A stretch of 64,000 nucleotides of DNA. It comes from Nissolia schottii. Lineage: Eukaryota; Streptophyta; Magnoliopsida; Fabales; Fabaceae. The stretch is taken from NCBI GenBank assembly GCA_003254905.1, contig QANU01035109.1, positions 76,570 to 140,569 on the forward strand, in the 5' to 3' direction. Of this stretch, positions 11,201-22,869 are shown in pieces; the first letter of the stretch is position 1, and the number at the start of each line of letters is the position of its first letter. Both the position numbers and the translations under genes were made by a program. Under the pieces are notes generated by a model. That model was not told the origin of the DNA. It saw only the letters and a program-made list of their open reading frames with translations, and did no database searches.

Positions 11201-13395
11201 GATTCCCCATTTAGTAACTTTGCTGTTTCCTCATATGCTTAAACAGAACCTTCTTGCCATTTAATAAAAGGACAGGTAATGGCATAGTATAATTTTCACT
11301 TTTCTGCTATGTTTTGAAATTGGAAATAATAATGGTATTTTGCACACTCTTCAGTCAGTTATACATGATATTGTTTGGAACCCTCTTTCTTACTAAACTC
11401 GTTTGGGGATTCTCCATTCTGAAACTTTGCCCCATTTTCTGGCAGTTCTTTACATCAGAACCCCTGCCTTGTGATCCATCAAGTTTACCAAACTATCCTC
11501 CTAGCAAAGAGATTGACGCTAAATTGCGGGATGAATCAACCAGAAGGTACTTGAAATATTTTATTCTTTTCTTTTTTAAGTTGAAAGCTGTATTGCAGTT
11601 GTATGCTTTTTAGATAAGCATATTGTTGATAAGACAAGAAATATGTATCTGTTTTCTGTTTTATCCTTTCAGGCAAGGAGCTGTTGGAGGTAGGGAGCAA
11701 AAAGTTGGGTCAGGAGTTAGACAAGAAAAAGGACCGAGGACGATTGTCGCTTCTAAAGACAATGCTGACCACCCTGGCATATCAACGCAGGTAATTCAAA
11801 CAAGGTTGCATAAACTGCCTCTACTGCATACCTCTGGATATCATGTAAATGCTATACATACAGTCTAGTGATTTTGTACTTAGGACTGTCAATTTGGGGA
11901 AAATAACATTAGGCTGTTTGTTTGTACATAACCTTTTTATTAACCTGTTGACATGCTTTGTCTGATGCAGCAAGGGCAACGTTACTCAATTCCAAAGAAC
12001 CCGCATAGAGAAGCTGTGTCAGGGCTTCTGGTTTTCCCACACAAGCAGTCAGAGGATGCTAAAGAAATGGGGAACAACCTATACAAGAGGCCGTCACATT
12101 CGGGTCCACTAGTTCCCGGTTCCGGCTGGGCGAGGGGCGGGAAGAAGGATGTTGATGATGCGCCACATGTTTCAAATAGAGTGAACCTGTCAACATTGTC
12201 TGGGCTAGTGGCATCTAGGACCCTGTCGTCTTCTGAGGATCAGGAAGAGAAACCAGTTCACTCGCACCACAGAAAACCAGTTGAAGTAAGAACTAATGGA
12301 TCAGAGTCAAGAAGAAGGCAGGATCAAAAGCGAATTGCTGATCTCAGCCAAATTGAACATCGAAGGGACCCCACTGAAAAATCAACTCCGGTTAGTTCTC
12401 CTTCATTTCTTGTCTCCTTTTGCCTTCATAATTCGAAGTATTTGGTACTAACCAGCCAAGTCTTCTCATTTTGTACCAATAAAAGCTTCCTAGTTAGGTA
12501 GGCATACATATTAAAATGGATACTTGAGCAGTACTAGTAATTAAGAAATTGAGAACCAAACAAGTGAGGAGTAGGGGGGAAAAAAATAAATAACTATAAG
12601 AAACTGAATTACCCTTTGACTTTATTGGAAGATTTTAGTAAGAAAGACAATTAATTGAGAAATTCTTGCATGCTCCTGAGTACATTTAATGCATGCTCCA
12701 AGAATATAATTAACCATTGATTTTAATTTGTATAATGTTGAAACATGTATATAAAAAAACAATAAATCAATGACTAATAATGTTCTTGGAACATGCCTTA
12801 ATTGTGTTCCGGGAGCATACAAGAAGTTCTTCCACTAATGAGGTTATAAGAAAAATGGTAAACTTGGTATAAATTTTTTAACCTTTTATAGGAACTCTAA
12901 AATATCATGTATTGTGGACAAAAAGAGTTCCAAAATGACACTTGATTTAGCAATGGAGAGAGTACTAAGGTAGTGTTAGTTCTTATCCTTGGAAAAACAA
13001 AAAGGATGGACACCATGGGACAATAGAGACGTGTCTCCTTTATTACCTTAAAAATTACTTTGAGATAGAGACAATTTTAAGTATTTAGTCTCTGTCTTTT
13101 TACAAAGTGTGTTTGTCCTCAATGTTAACAAGAACTAATCGCAACTTAAGGTACCGTGGCAATACTTTTTTGTTTTTCCTTGTGTCTTGCTGAGTACTGG
13201 TGTGGGGCCATATTTCAGGGTGGGAATGGGTCAAGGGGAAACAAGATATATCTCTCAGGTCCATTAATGGCTTCATCAAACAACATGGATCAGATGCTCA
13301 AAGAGCATGATCGAAAGATCCAGGAATTTTCAAGACGAGCAAGAATTGACAAATCAAGAGCAAGAGGTGAGAAAGTTCGTGCACAGCGGAAGTAG
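8245..13395 (+). CDS. CDK-like Ser/Thr protein kinase, plant MGC-type (At1g54610/IBS1-like)
   Basis: The spliced product has 689 residues. Coding exons are 8245-8667, 9343-9627, 9800-10117, 10322-10549, 11446-11546, 11673-11790, 11971-12390 and 13219-13395; all introns are GT-AG and the frame is kept throughout. The protein starts MGCICSK, a typical N-myristoylation/palmitoylation signal, so membrane association is likely. A low-complexity N-terminal region precedes the kinase domain (about 135-430). Visible motifs are the glycine loop IGQGTYSTV at 142-150, ATP-binding lysine in VALK (K165), HRDIKGSN (D260), DFG (D278) and the CDK-like activation segment RVVTLWYRPPELLLG. FFTSEPLP (from 419) marks the usual domain end. 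The C-terminal tail is basic and ends in KVRAQRK. The family is the plant cyclin-dependent-kinase-like group with the MGC start; IBS1 is one Arabidopsis member. The cyclin partner and substrate are unknown. All catalytic residues are present, so it should be active. Confidence 0.93.
12658..12830. mobile_element. Foldback MITE in intron 7 of the CDK-like gene
   Basis: The left end reads agaaattcttgcatgctcc and the right end is its near-complement (gggagcatacaagaagttct). A second inner pair (gcatgctccaagaat with attcttggaacatgc-like) extends the palindrome, so most of the 173 bp can fold. The ends have no coding capacity. The superfamily is not assigned. Confidence 0.7.
12965..13152. mobile_element. 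Possible second MITE in intron 7 of the CDK-like gene
   Basis: The left segment gtgttagttcttatcc pairs imperfectly with the right segment aacaagaactaatcgcaac, about 190 bp apart and just before the last exon. Target duplication is not clear. Confidence 0.4.
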
Positions 13396-14105
13396 TCAAA
13401 TTATTACATAACTATTTCTTATTGTTCATCTGCTTAAATATTTTATGACAAACGTTATTTATCTCTCATCACTAAAAAGTGAGGTGGGAGAGATAGAGAG
13501 TGCATTCGCTCTTAATTGTATGTAGCATATTTTATATATCATGTAAATCGCTGGCTCTGCAAGAAGAAATTCTTTTTATATATACAAATATATAAGCAGT
13601 CTATTTATGTTCCTTCAACTCTTCATTTATTTCATTTAGATAATGTAAGCAATCTTGTTTATGCTCTTTGGTAGTGGTGCTACATTTATTTTCCTAATCA
13701 CTAAGTTACGGGGGAAATTAGCCCCATGAAGTTGTTGAGAAGATATTAGCGAAAGCACAAAAGACGTATGGTATGGAGCAAAATGTGGCTGCTCCTTGTG
13801 TGAACCGTTTGAAGGTTCTCCAAATGATACCAATGTTACGTAGAAATATTTAAAGTAAACTTTTTTTTTTTTTCCTTGAACCAAGGGTAAGCAAATACTG
13901 GTCATGTCATTTTCAATTTAACATTAGTTTAATTCTATTTTTTTTTACCATCAATTTAGTCTAAGTCAAATCTTACCAAGTTTGATAAATCCAATCCTAC
14001 TCGACTAAAATCCGATTTTACATGGCTTAATGACATGTCATCCACTAGTTCATGGCATTAAATATAATACTAAAATTTATAAAATTATAAAATTGAAAAT
14101 CACAA

Positions 14106-14157
<52 letters not shown>

Positions 14158-14860
14158 CAACAACATAGTTATTAAACTTGATCTAGTGGTTGACCCAACA
14201 TCCTATCAGGTCACTTGTTCAACTCGTTGAATTGAATTTAATTAAACAAATTATTAAATTAAAATTTAATTCAAATAATGTATAATATATATAATGAATG
14301 AAACTTTACCCTAATACGAATTAAATACATTTATTTGTTTTGAATGGTTACATATAAAAATTTGTACGATTTAATGTTTTAGGTTATAAGAATATTACCA
14401 CTCTTAGTTTTATGAAATTATATATATAAAAATACAATTTAATTATTATATATATAAATAAAAAATGTTACATGTACACCCAATTTTATACCCTCATACA
14501 TACACCATGAATAATGCACAAATTTTATTCTCACGAATGCACAAACATTACAAACTTGTAAATGATACTCTCAACTATACTTAATTAAGTGCACAAACAT
14601 TACATGAGTTAAAACACAAACTTCATGTATATAAATATGGGGTGTATGTATAATGTATGATTTTTGGTGTATGCGTAGCAGAACTCTATAGAAATAATAG
14701 TTGGGACACTATATCACAAGAAGACTAGCTTAGTAATAACAGAGCCTTCCTAAACTCCTAATGACCAGAGTTCAAACCCAATTGAGTGGCATCAATTTGA
14801 CTAAACTCGACCGATTTAGACGAGTTTTGATCGGGTTCCACCTGCATTGACCAGGTCAAC
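13396..14860. other. Kinase 3' flank and AT-rich intergenic DNA
   Basis: Presumed 3' UTR and terminator of the kinase gene, then AT-rich DNA with no recognised gene. A poly(T) tract near 13860 and a (TAA)n tract are the only clear structures. Confidence 0.5.
14106..14155. repeat. (TAA)n microsatellite
   Basis: About 16 TAA/AAT trinucleotides in an unbroken run. Confidence 0.95.
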
Positions 14861-14867
14861 TTTAGGT

Positions 14868-15125
14868 CTAATCCAACACAAGAATCGACCTACTTTCCCT
14901 TTCTCGAGAACCTGTAACTGGGCACTGTTCAGTGGCGGCGGCGTGACGGCTTTCCTCCCACACTCGGCGTGCCTCACCCACATTGCTCAACTCGGCGAAC
15001 ATCTCGAGGTCCATTTCCAAATCCGACAACACGTCACCGTCGACATTGATTCCATTGAAGAGATAGTCTGATGGATCACAAGAAGGGATTGGACTTAGAG
15101 CCGAGGAAACCAAATCAGAACCCAT
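14868..15125 (-). pseudogene. Unrecognised gene fragment, acidic N-terminus
   Basis: An 85-codon minus-strand frame begins MGSDLVSSALSPIPS and has an acidic, Asp/Glu/Leu-rich middle (including DLEMDLEMFAEL) that looks like genuine protein composition. GC content is higher than in the flanks. No family is recognised and no continuation with good splice sites was found, so it may be a fragment captured or left by a transposon. The start codon follows an AT-rich leader. Confidence 0.3.
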
Positions 15126-15424
15126 TATATATGATGAAGCTGAACGAGGATGCTAGGTAGTATACGATTTACTCATATAATGCTCATGCGATGCATGTGC
15201 AATAATAGTGCAATACAAAAAATTAACTTAACCTAGATACATACTCCCCTGCTAGCTCTCCATAATCCCCTAATATCTTTCTATCATATTGGTGGCCTCC
15301 ATTGGCGGCAGAATCCAATTTGGATGGGCCATCTAGCTTTCTCTCTTCTCCCCATGCATATCCTTGAAAAGTGGGTACGTGGCTATACGACCTATATATC
15401 TCGGGCATATTCATTTAGCCAGTT

Positions 15425-15613
15425 GTCGGCTACTGCAACATCCAAAGCAACTCCCGCTTTGCCTATCGTAGGCCCTTCATCCTCCCCGTCCTCGTTGTTG
15501 TCATCGTCGTGCTCTTCCTAATTGGCTACGCCATTGACATGGATCGCTCCTTTGGCAACGACCTCACCGAGAGAATTAGACCCGCCCACTCACCATTGAA
15601 AGATCAACACTAG
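15425..15613 (+). pseudogene. Unrecognised gene fragment with one membrane segment
   Basis: A GC-rich frame with genuine-looking codon use reads through VGYCNIQSNSRFAYRR, a hydrophobic stretch rich in Val, Ile and Leu of about 20 residues, then IDMDRSFGNDLTERI, and ends at a TAG at 15611. An in-frame stop lies just upstream (near 15416) and no start codon is visible, so it looks like the last exon or 3' end of a broken gene. A minus-strand frame at 15223-15414 lies beside it. Function unknown. Confidence 0.35.
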
Positions 15614-16040
15614 TAGTTATCTAGAAGCTTCTACAATTTAGAAGAATTGGTTTATCAAAAAATCAAGACATGTTTAGAAGTTTCTTACACTTAGACGACA
15701 ACTGTCTAGAAATGGATGTAATGCTAGAAAGAGTTCTAGCTTAGGTAAGGTCGGCAATGATCACCGATTTATGGCACATATAAATAGAACTAGGCTCCTT
15801 GTAAGCATAATAGAAGTGAGAAGCACTTCTAGGATAACAAGGGAGAGATAAAAACGTGAGTGTAGAGATTTAAGAGCACAAGTTAGTGTGCACTAGACTA
15901 GAAATAAGGTGCATTGGTAGTCAAGTACGGGGAGTGTAGTGTCTAATAAATTGTAGTCTTGAGTGTTTGTAAATTAAAGTAGACAATTTTTGTTAAAGTG
16001 TGTGCCTCCTTGATCTACAAATTGATATTAGAGCTTGACG
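15614..16040 (+). mobile_element. Copia-type LTR remnant followed by a decayed primer-binding site
   Basis: A promoter-like cacatataaatagaac near 15775 is followed by an A-rich transcript-like region, then attgatattagagctt at 16021-16036. That is close to attggtatcagagct, the copia primer-binding site complementary to initiator Met-tRNA. No second LTR is seen. The left boundary is uncertain. Confidence 0.5.
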
Positions 16041-16822
16041 GCCTGGGACTATTGAAGCTAAAGAGTGATCTAGGATCTCAATTTCTAGGGGAGCTTACGT
16101 AAGCCCAATTTGGGACTGTGACGCTATTGGTCTGGGACCTTACTAGTAAAGAGAAAATTCTATCAAGTCACTATTCGTTGGTAAGCGTCGAGATTACAAA
16201 TTCTGGGTTCCCTTCTTCTTCTTCATTTCTATTCTCCTCTTCCTTCTCTCCAACTCTCCTCCTTCTCTCTGACTGACCACCTTGCCACCACAACCACTGA
16301 TCGCCGCCTCCATCAAGGAACTTTGTCACTATCGAGTCTCCTAAAGGGAACACTATTGTCACCGCCTCCTAAAAGGAAAATCGGTTATGGATGTATGACA
16401 AAATGAACTTAAATTGGGGTGGATGCAAATGAGTGTATATTGCGGGTGTAGATGATTTCGGAATGAGAGTTCAATTATCAAATCAATTTGAGAGGGAACA
16501 TAGAGGTAGATTTCCATGTGCTTAGTGCATATGCAACAAGTTTCTTGATATTGAAAGCATTACGCTGCATCTGTGTAGGAATGAGTTTGAGCCTCATTAT
16601 TGGGTATGGAATGATCATGGGCTTTGCGTCGAATCCCCGTAATGGGAGGCTAGGGCTTTGTTCAGATGGGTTTACTACAAATAATCAATTTAACAAGCCT
16701 TATTCTTGTTGGTCTGTTATTGTAATGCCCTATAATCTTGTTGTAGTGCTTATTTGTTTTTGTCTAGTGTAATCCCTAGTTTGACCAATCCCAAACCAAA
16801 AATTGATGTTTTCCTTTAACTG

Positions 16823-17283
16823 TTGATTGATGAACTCAATGAACTGTGGAATCTAGGTGTGCTTACTTATGAGGTTTCGGTGAAGCGGAATTTCATGTTG
16901 AGAGTAGCATTGATGTGGACCATCAACGACTTTCCTACTTATGAGATGTTGTCTAGGCGGAGTACACAGGGAAAATTAACATGTCCAAATTGTATGGAAG
17001 CTAATAAAGCATTCACCCTTGAGAATGGGGGAAAAGCCTCGTGGTTTGATTGTCATAGAGTGTTCCTAGAACCCGAACATCAATTTAAGTGCAACAAGTA
17101 CGATTGTAGGGCAAATAGATTAGAGGATGGTGAGCCTCTAGAGAGACTTAGTGGGCACAAAATTTGGAGGAAGGTTAATTGGTACTCAAAAATAACTAAA
17201 TCAGGGAAAGCTCAAAAATTTCCAGGCTATGGAGTAGAAGATCATTGGACCAAGCAGAGTATATTTTGGGAGTGGCCATATTG
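16823..17283 (+). pseudogene. TNP2-like transposase fragment of the CACTA element
   Basis: This frame carries the most conserved transposase segment: LIDELNELWNLGVLTYEV, MWTINDFPTYEMLS, CPNCMEANKAF with its Cys pair, and SWFDCHRVFLEPEHQF. Stops lie before it (near 16768) and at 17282. The expected continuation for a functional transposase is missing, so it is not active. Confidence 0.8.
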
Positions 17284-17490
17284 AAAGGATAATTTGGTTT
17301 GTCATTGTCTAGATGTGATGCATACTGAAAAAATGTGTTTGACAACATAATGCACACTATTATGGACACTGACTAAACCAAGGATAATGACAAAGTAAGA
17401 TTAGACTTGGCATTATATTGTAAACATACTGAGTTGTGCTTAAAGCCTCTTGTAAGTGGTCATTGAATTAATCCCAAGGCTTGCTACACA

Positions 17491-17940
17491 TTGGAAAAAC
17501 GTCAAATAGAAAGTGTCTTACACTGGCTGCAAGAGTTGAGAATGCCAGATGGTTATGCATCCAACTTGGGTAGATGTGTGAATATTGCACAAAGGAAACT
17601 GTGTGGCATGAATAGTCACGACTGCCATGTTTTCATGCAGTATTTACTCTCAATTGCATTCAAAGATCTACCTAAGCATGTATTGAAGCTGTTAACCAAA
17701 TTAAGTTATTATTGTAGAGACTTATGTTCATCCACCCCCAAGGTTGAAGACTTGTTATTGATGGAAAAGAACATTTCAATTATTCTATGTACACTAAAGC
17801 GAATATTTTCTCCTGCATTCTTTGACTTAATGAAGCATTTGCTTCTACACTTAGCATATGAAGCACGAATGTGTGGTCAAATTCAATATAGTAATTGTTC
17901 TATCATTTTCCTCTCACGCCCAACTTGTATTTCTATTTAA
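17491..17940 (+). pseudogene. DUF4218-like fragment of the CACTA element
   Basis: The frame reads QELRMPDGYASNLGRCVN, NSHDCHVFMQYLLSIAFK, then LCSSTPKVEDLLLMEKNI and DLMKHLLLHLAYEA, matching the C-terminal region of CACTA transposases. It stops at 17938 without the rest of the domain. Confidence 0.75.
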
Positions 17941-19224
17941 CCAAACCAACTATTTGTTAATTTTCATGCAATTGTTTTAGGAAGTGTCAACTGGAGTATG
18001 GTAATTAATTTTCTGATCAACTATTTCTCCTATGTTTCAGAAGCCATGTATGTATTTCATATCAGAATGGTGATTGTGACATTCCTTTATTTTTTATAGT
18101 CATTACTTTAGTACTAAATTTTGAATTTATACATGTGTGAGGTGCAAACCCACTATAACACAAATAATGACTTGATGACCTTATCTTGGGGACCAACCAA
18201 TAGAGCTATTAGTTGGCTCATACATTATGTTAATGGGTACATCTGAATGGGGTAAGAGGTCAAAAAAAGACAATAGTGGTGTGTTAAGGGAAAATGCTCT
18301 GATAATGGTTCAAGAAATGATGATTACTATGGAGTGTTTAAGAAGATGCTTGAATTTGAGTATGTACATGGTGGGAGGGTCAATTGGATTGTGCTTTTCT
18401 ATTGTGAGTGGTATGATCCAACTTATACATGTGGAACTCGGACACAATCCCACTCCAAAATCACAGAGATTAATGCAACTAAAAGGTATAGGGGTATGAT
18501 CCATTCATCATTGCACAAAATGCAAAATAAGTTCATTATATACACTACCTTGGACAAAGGCAATCAAATTGGAGGATTGTAATGAAAAGTAAGCAAGTGG
18601 TCGCATTGAGGTTGAGAACGAATCTCTGGAGAATGAAGATGACAAAATTTAACTTCTACCCGTCCAACAACAAGTACCAAGAGCTGAAGATGTTGAAGAA
18701 GAAGAAGAATTTGATAACGAAGATTAAAGAAGATGAAGACAATCTTCAAAGCATACCTATATTATGTATTGGACTATTTCCATGTATTTGACTACATTAA
18801 GTTGAATAACTATTTAGTAAGAATTTTAAATTTAGTTTTGTTTGTGTTTGACACTTTTTAATATCAATGAACTACAATTGATTATGTTGCAATCGTTGGG
18901 ATATGTCATTTTAAATATTTATTTTTTAAATTATTATAGAATTACTAGTAGATAAGTCTGCCGATAACTTAAATATTATTTTATATTAACCACAATTACT
19001 GATGGATTTATTCGCCTCTAAAGTGTTAAAAATGATGTTTTTCTCACATTTATTATTGTCAGATATTTTATATCCATACTGACAGATTTATTCGCCAATA
19101 ATTTTCGTCGTATACGTTATCTAACGGTACAATGACCTCTGTATTGTCAAATAATTTTTGGCATTAGAATTGTCAGAAACCTTAAAATTTGACGGTAATT
19201 GTATGAAGCGTATTATTAGTAGTG

Positions 19225-19928
19225 ATGTGACTTTCATTCATTTCTCTATCTAAGATAGACATCAAATGCCTTCCAACTTCATGGGCATGGTTTAATAGTA
19301 GGTGTGAAAATAGGCATATTTGGTGATGCAAAAATATTCGATTAGATTCCACTTTAAAGCGTCTGTGAATAAAAATTTAGAAAATAAATTCTCTTATGTA
19401 AGTTTTTTTTTACACAATTTTAGTATGTATAATCTCTTATCAATTAATTATTTTTTGTGTCATGTATAGGTCCTATTTTTAAATATTAATGACGAAATAT
19501 TACGCATGATAATATCATATAAACTATCTACGTGAAAGAATTCATTCCGAAAAATTTAACTGTGTTAACTAATATAAAACCAACTTCAGAAAATAACTAC
19601 CCCGTAATAAAAAAAACAACTTTAGAAAGTAATTAGCATGTGATGATCATTTTCATTTTTGCTTTCTATTTGAATGTTTTTGACTATTAACAGTGACACA
19701 TACACATTAAGATATTTTCTATAAAGCGACAATGTACTATAATTGTCTGGTTTTACACGTTGCCTATAGATACATAATAGACGAAGATTCATCCTCCGGT
19801 GGATAAACCACAAGAAAAGAAAAAGTCTGAATTTTCAACTAATTACCATTTAATCATCCACCACCATTTTTAACTGCTAAATAAACATCTTCTTGAATGA
19901 TCTCTTTCCAACTTGTTCTCTTCTTCAA
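19225..19928. promoter_or_regulatory. Upstream region of the lectin receptor kinase gene
   Basis: AT-rich DNA with no gene of its own. A TATA-like gctaaataaac lies near 19875, about 50 bp before the first coding ATG, and is followed by a pyrimidine-rich leader (ttccaacttgttctcttcttc). The promoter is inferred from position. Confidence 0.4.
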
Positions 19929-22383
19929 ATGTCTCCTCTTCCCATCTTTTCCCTCGCGCTTCTTCTTCTAACCTCTGTTTCATGCACAGATTTCGTCTAC
20001 AACACCAACTTCAACTCCACCAACATTCGCCTCTATGGAAACGCCACCATTGATTCTTCCTCCATCCTCACCCTCACCAACCGCTCCTCCTTCTCCGTGG
20101 GCCGTGCCTTCTACCCCTCCAAGGTCCCCGCAAAAGCATTCTCAACCTCCTTCGTCTTCTCCATTGCGCCATTCAGAAACATCCTCCCTGGCCACGGCTT
20201 CGTCTTCATACTCTCCCCTCTCGCTTCCGTAGATGGTGTCAGCTCAGCTCAGCACCTTGGCCTCTTCAACTTGACCAACAACGGTAACCCCAACAACCAC
20301 GTCTTTGGGGTCGAGTTCGATGTGTTCAAGAACCAAGAGTTCCATGACATCAACGACAACCACGTGGGCGTGGACGTGAACTCGCTTACTTCTTTCACTT
20401 CACATGCTGCTGGTTTTTGGGGTGGTGATGAAGAGTTTGAGGAGTTGAAGCTTAACGATGGTGAGAACCTCTGACCCAACAACCATATTTAATTCTACGG
20501 TGCTTATCTCGCATATGCATCAAATCAAATACTGCCGTCTTGGACTCTCCTTCGTGTGCTGCTGCTAAGTTTTTTAATTTAAAGATAAGATTGTCAATTT
20601 TATCTTTTTTTTTTTTTTTATCGAATATCTAAATAAAACCATTGTATCTAACATAAAATTTGCGCAGTCTTCTGAAAAGATTACGATTGAAATTATTAAC
20701 ATTTTACTAGCAAGTATTCTCAGGATATTTTTTAACACAGCACAAATAGTTATTTGTATAGAAAAATGCAAAATTTGCGAGTTTTCAAGGACATTGAACA
20801 TTTTATCAAATTCCTTAACCATTGGTTAGCAAAGCCCAAATTATCATAAGATCAAAGATCATAACTTAGTATCGTGTCACATTTAATTCTCATATCTTTA
20901 CTCGTGCAATGTAGGGAAGGACTATCAGGTGTGGATTGATTATTTAGGCTCCAGGGTTAATGTCACAATGGCTATTGCTGGACAGAAGAGGCCTAAGAGG
21001 CCTTTGATCAGTGAGATTGTGAATCTTTCCGATGTTCTTATGGATGAGATGTTTGTTGGGTTTTGTGGGGCAACAGGGCAACTTGTGGAGAGTCACAAGA
21101 TTCTGGCTTGGAGCTTCAGTAACTCGAATTTCTCCATTGGTGATGCTTTGGTAACTACGAATTTGCCTTCCTTTGTGCTTCCTAAAGAATCGGTTTTGAG
21201 GTCAAGAGGTTTTGTTGTAGGGATCACAATAGGTGTTATTATCTTTGTTGTCATTGGAGTTGCAGCCGTGGTGTTTGTGTTTTTGTCCAGAAGGAAAAGG
21301 AGAAGGAAAAGGAGTAAGAGAAACAAGGAAGGGGAAGAGATTGAAGATTGGGAATTAGAGTATTGGCCACACAGAATGGATTATGAGGAGATTCAGGCTG
21401 CAACTAAAGGATTTTCGGACCAGAATGTAATTGGGTTTGGAGGGAATGGGAAAGTCTATAAAGGGCTTCTTGAAGGAGTAGTGGAAGTTGCAGTGAAGAG
21501 GATCCCTTACGACAGTGAATATGGCATGAGGGAGTTTTTGTCAGAGATTTCGAGTTTAGGCAGATTGAAGCATAGGAATGTGGTTCCATTGAGAGGCTGG
21601 TGCAAGAAAGAGAGGGGAAGCTTGATCTTAGTTTATGACTATATGGATAATGGGAGTTTAGACAAGAGAATATTTGATGCTGATATTGAGAGTTCTATAT
21701 TCCACTGGGAGGACAGAGTCAAGGTGCTGAAGGATGTGGCTAAGGGAATTCTGTATTTGCACGAGGGTTGGGAGGTTAAGGTGTTGCATAGGGACATCAA
21801 GGCGAGCAATGTGTTACTTGGCAAGGATATGAATGCTAGGTTGGGGGATTTCGGACTCGCCCGGATGCATCGCCATGAGCAGATTGCCAACACCTCCAGC
21901 GTGATCGGAACCGTCGGTTACATGGCGCCTGAATTATTGAGAACCGGCAGAGCCTCGACGCAAACGGATGTGTTTAGTTTTGGTGTGCTGGTTTTGGAGG
22001 TGGTCTGTGGGAGGAGGTCAGTTGAAGAGAACAAGCCAGCCTTGGTTGGTTGGGTTTGGAGCCTAATGGAGAGAGGAGAATTATGTTCTGCTCTTGATGA
22101 AAGATTGAAAGGGAGGGATGATGAATGTGGTAGCATCAGTGATGAGGTTGAGAGGGTTCTTTGTGTTGGCTTGTTGTGTGCTCACTCTGACCCTCACAAT
22201 AGGCCAGCTATGAGACAGGTTGTGCAGGTTCTAGAGGGAGGCAGCATGGAAGAGAGCTTGCTTGACAGAATAAATTCAGCTGCTAGATATGCTGGGAGAT
22301 TTGGTAACAACATTTACCCCACCATTGAGGACATATCTCACTGTTCTCCTTTCACAACTCAGTGTGATATTGAGGGCAGATGA
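19929..22383 (+). CDS. L-type lectin-domain receptor kinase, LecRK-VII type
   Basis: Exons 19929-20460 and 20915-22383 give 666 residues. The intron is GT-AG (gatg|gtgaga, gtag|ggaag) and restores the lectin reading KLNDGKDYQVWID. The start at 19929 gives a clean signal peptide (1-19: MSPLPIFSLALLLLTSVSC); the upstream in-frame ATG at 19893 would spoil it. A legume-type lectin domain spans about 20-255, with N-glycosylation sequons. The membrane span is about 276-301, followed by a basic stop-transfer segment. The intracellular juxtamembrane motif WELEYWPHR is typical of LecRK-VII proteins. The kinase has GFGGNGKV (351-358), VAVK (K372), HRDIKASN (D471, RD type) and DFG (D489), all intact. 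It should sit in the plasma membrane with the lectin domain outside, sensing extracellular ligands, often in immunity or development. The ligand is unknown. Arabidopsis relatives are, to my knowledge, intronless. Confidence 0.92.
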
Positions 22384-22456
22384 GGAGTCTTCTAGAAGAT
22401 CATTCTGACCAATGGCTCGTTGCATGTTTTTGAACTGCGGCTGCGTTTAATTAAGG

Positions 22457-22868
22457 GGAAAATGCATTTTACCCATGTGAACCATAGGGTTTGTTTATAG
22501 ACTTTATTTCTTGAATTTTAAAAATAAGCAAATTCAACGCTAAGGTTTTGTAACATTGCAAATCAATTCTTACGTGAAAAAACTCTTATATATACCATGG
22601 TGTAAATGATTCATATACCACAAATATAATCTTTACTCTTAAATGTATTGTGGTGCATAAATCTTTTACACCATGATGTATATAAGAATTTCTTCTCTTA
22701 CATGACCAAATTATTCTCATTTTTTTTGAAGATCGGTACCAAAGAGAATGAGATGAATGTAATTTGATGATTTAAGAATTGATTTGCATGTTAACGTTAG
22801 ATGATGATTTGTAGGTTTCTAAAATTCATGGATAAAACAGTCTATTTCAAGGGGTAAAATGCTTTTCT
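22457..22868. mobile_element. Large foldback element downstream of the lectin kinase
   Basis: The outer ends aaaatgcattttaccc and gggtaaaatgc are complementary, and inner segments gcaaatcaattctta and taagaattgatttgc also pair, so the whole 0.4 kb can fold on itself. A second, tighter inverted pair occupies the centre. It has no coding capacity. It probably is a MITE or foldback transposon with another nested in it; it may also supply the 3' end of the gene's transcript. Confidence 0.65.
22574..22694. mobile_element. Inner MITE-like hairpin nested in the foldback element
   Basis: Arms of about 45 bp: left actcttatatataccatgg... and right ...ccatgatgtatataagaat, continuing into ataccacaa and ttgtggtgcat at the loop side. 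The total is about 120 bp. Confidence 0.7.
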
Positions 22869-22869
22869 T

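Larger units (their letters stand above)
16150..19224 (+). mobile_element. Decayed CACTA (En/Spm) transposon with TNP2 transposase remnants
   Basis: Three conserved blocks lie in order. TNP2/Transposase_21 is at about 16600-17283 (ASNPRNGRLGLCSDGF, NKPYSCW, then LWNLGVLTYEVS, MWTINDFPTYEML, CPNCMEANKAF, SWFDCHRVFL). A DUF4218-like block is at about 17490-17940 (SHDCHVFMQYLL, FKDLPKHVLK). A DUF4216-like block is at about 18310-18582 (YYGVFKKMLEFEYVHGGR, VLFYCEWYDPTY). Stops and frameshifts break the reading frame. Short subterminal repeats (gacagatttattcgcc, gacggta) occupy 19000-19200, and the right end ttattagtagtg at 19213-19224 is the complement of a CACTA terminus. I could not find the left terminus or a matching 3-bp duplication. 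Confidence 0.8.

Noticed and set aside
15608-15613. CACTAG as left terminus of the 16-19 kb CACTA element
   Set aside because: Its flank (caa) does not match the base triplet after the right end (atg) and the following bases do not mirror the right terminus; it also overlaps the end of a gene fragment.
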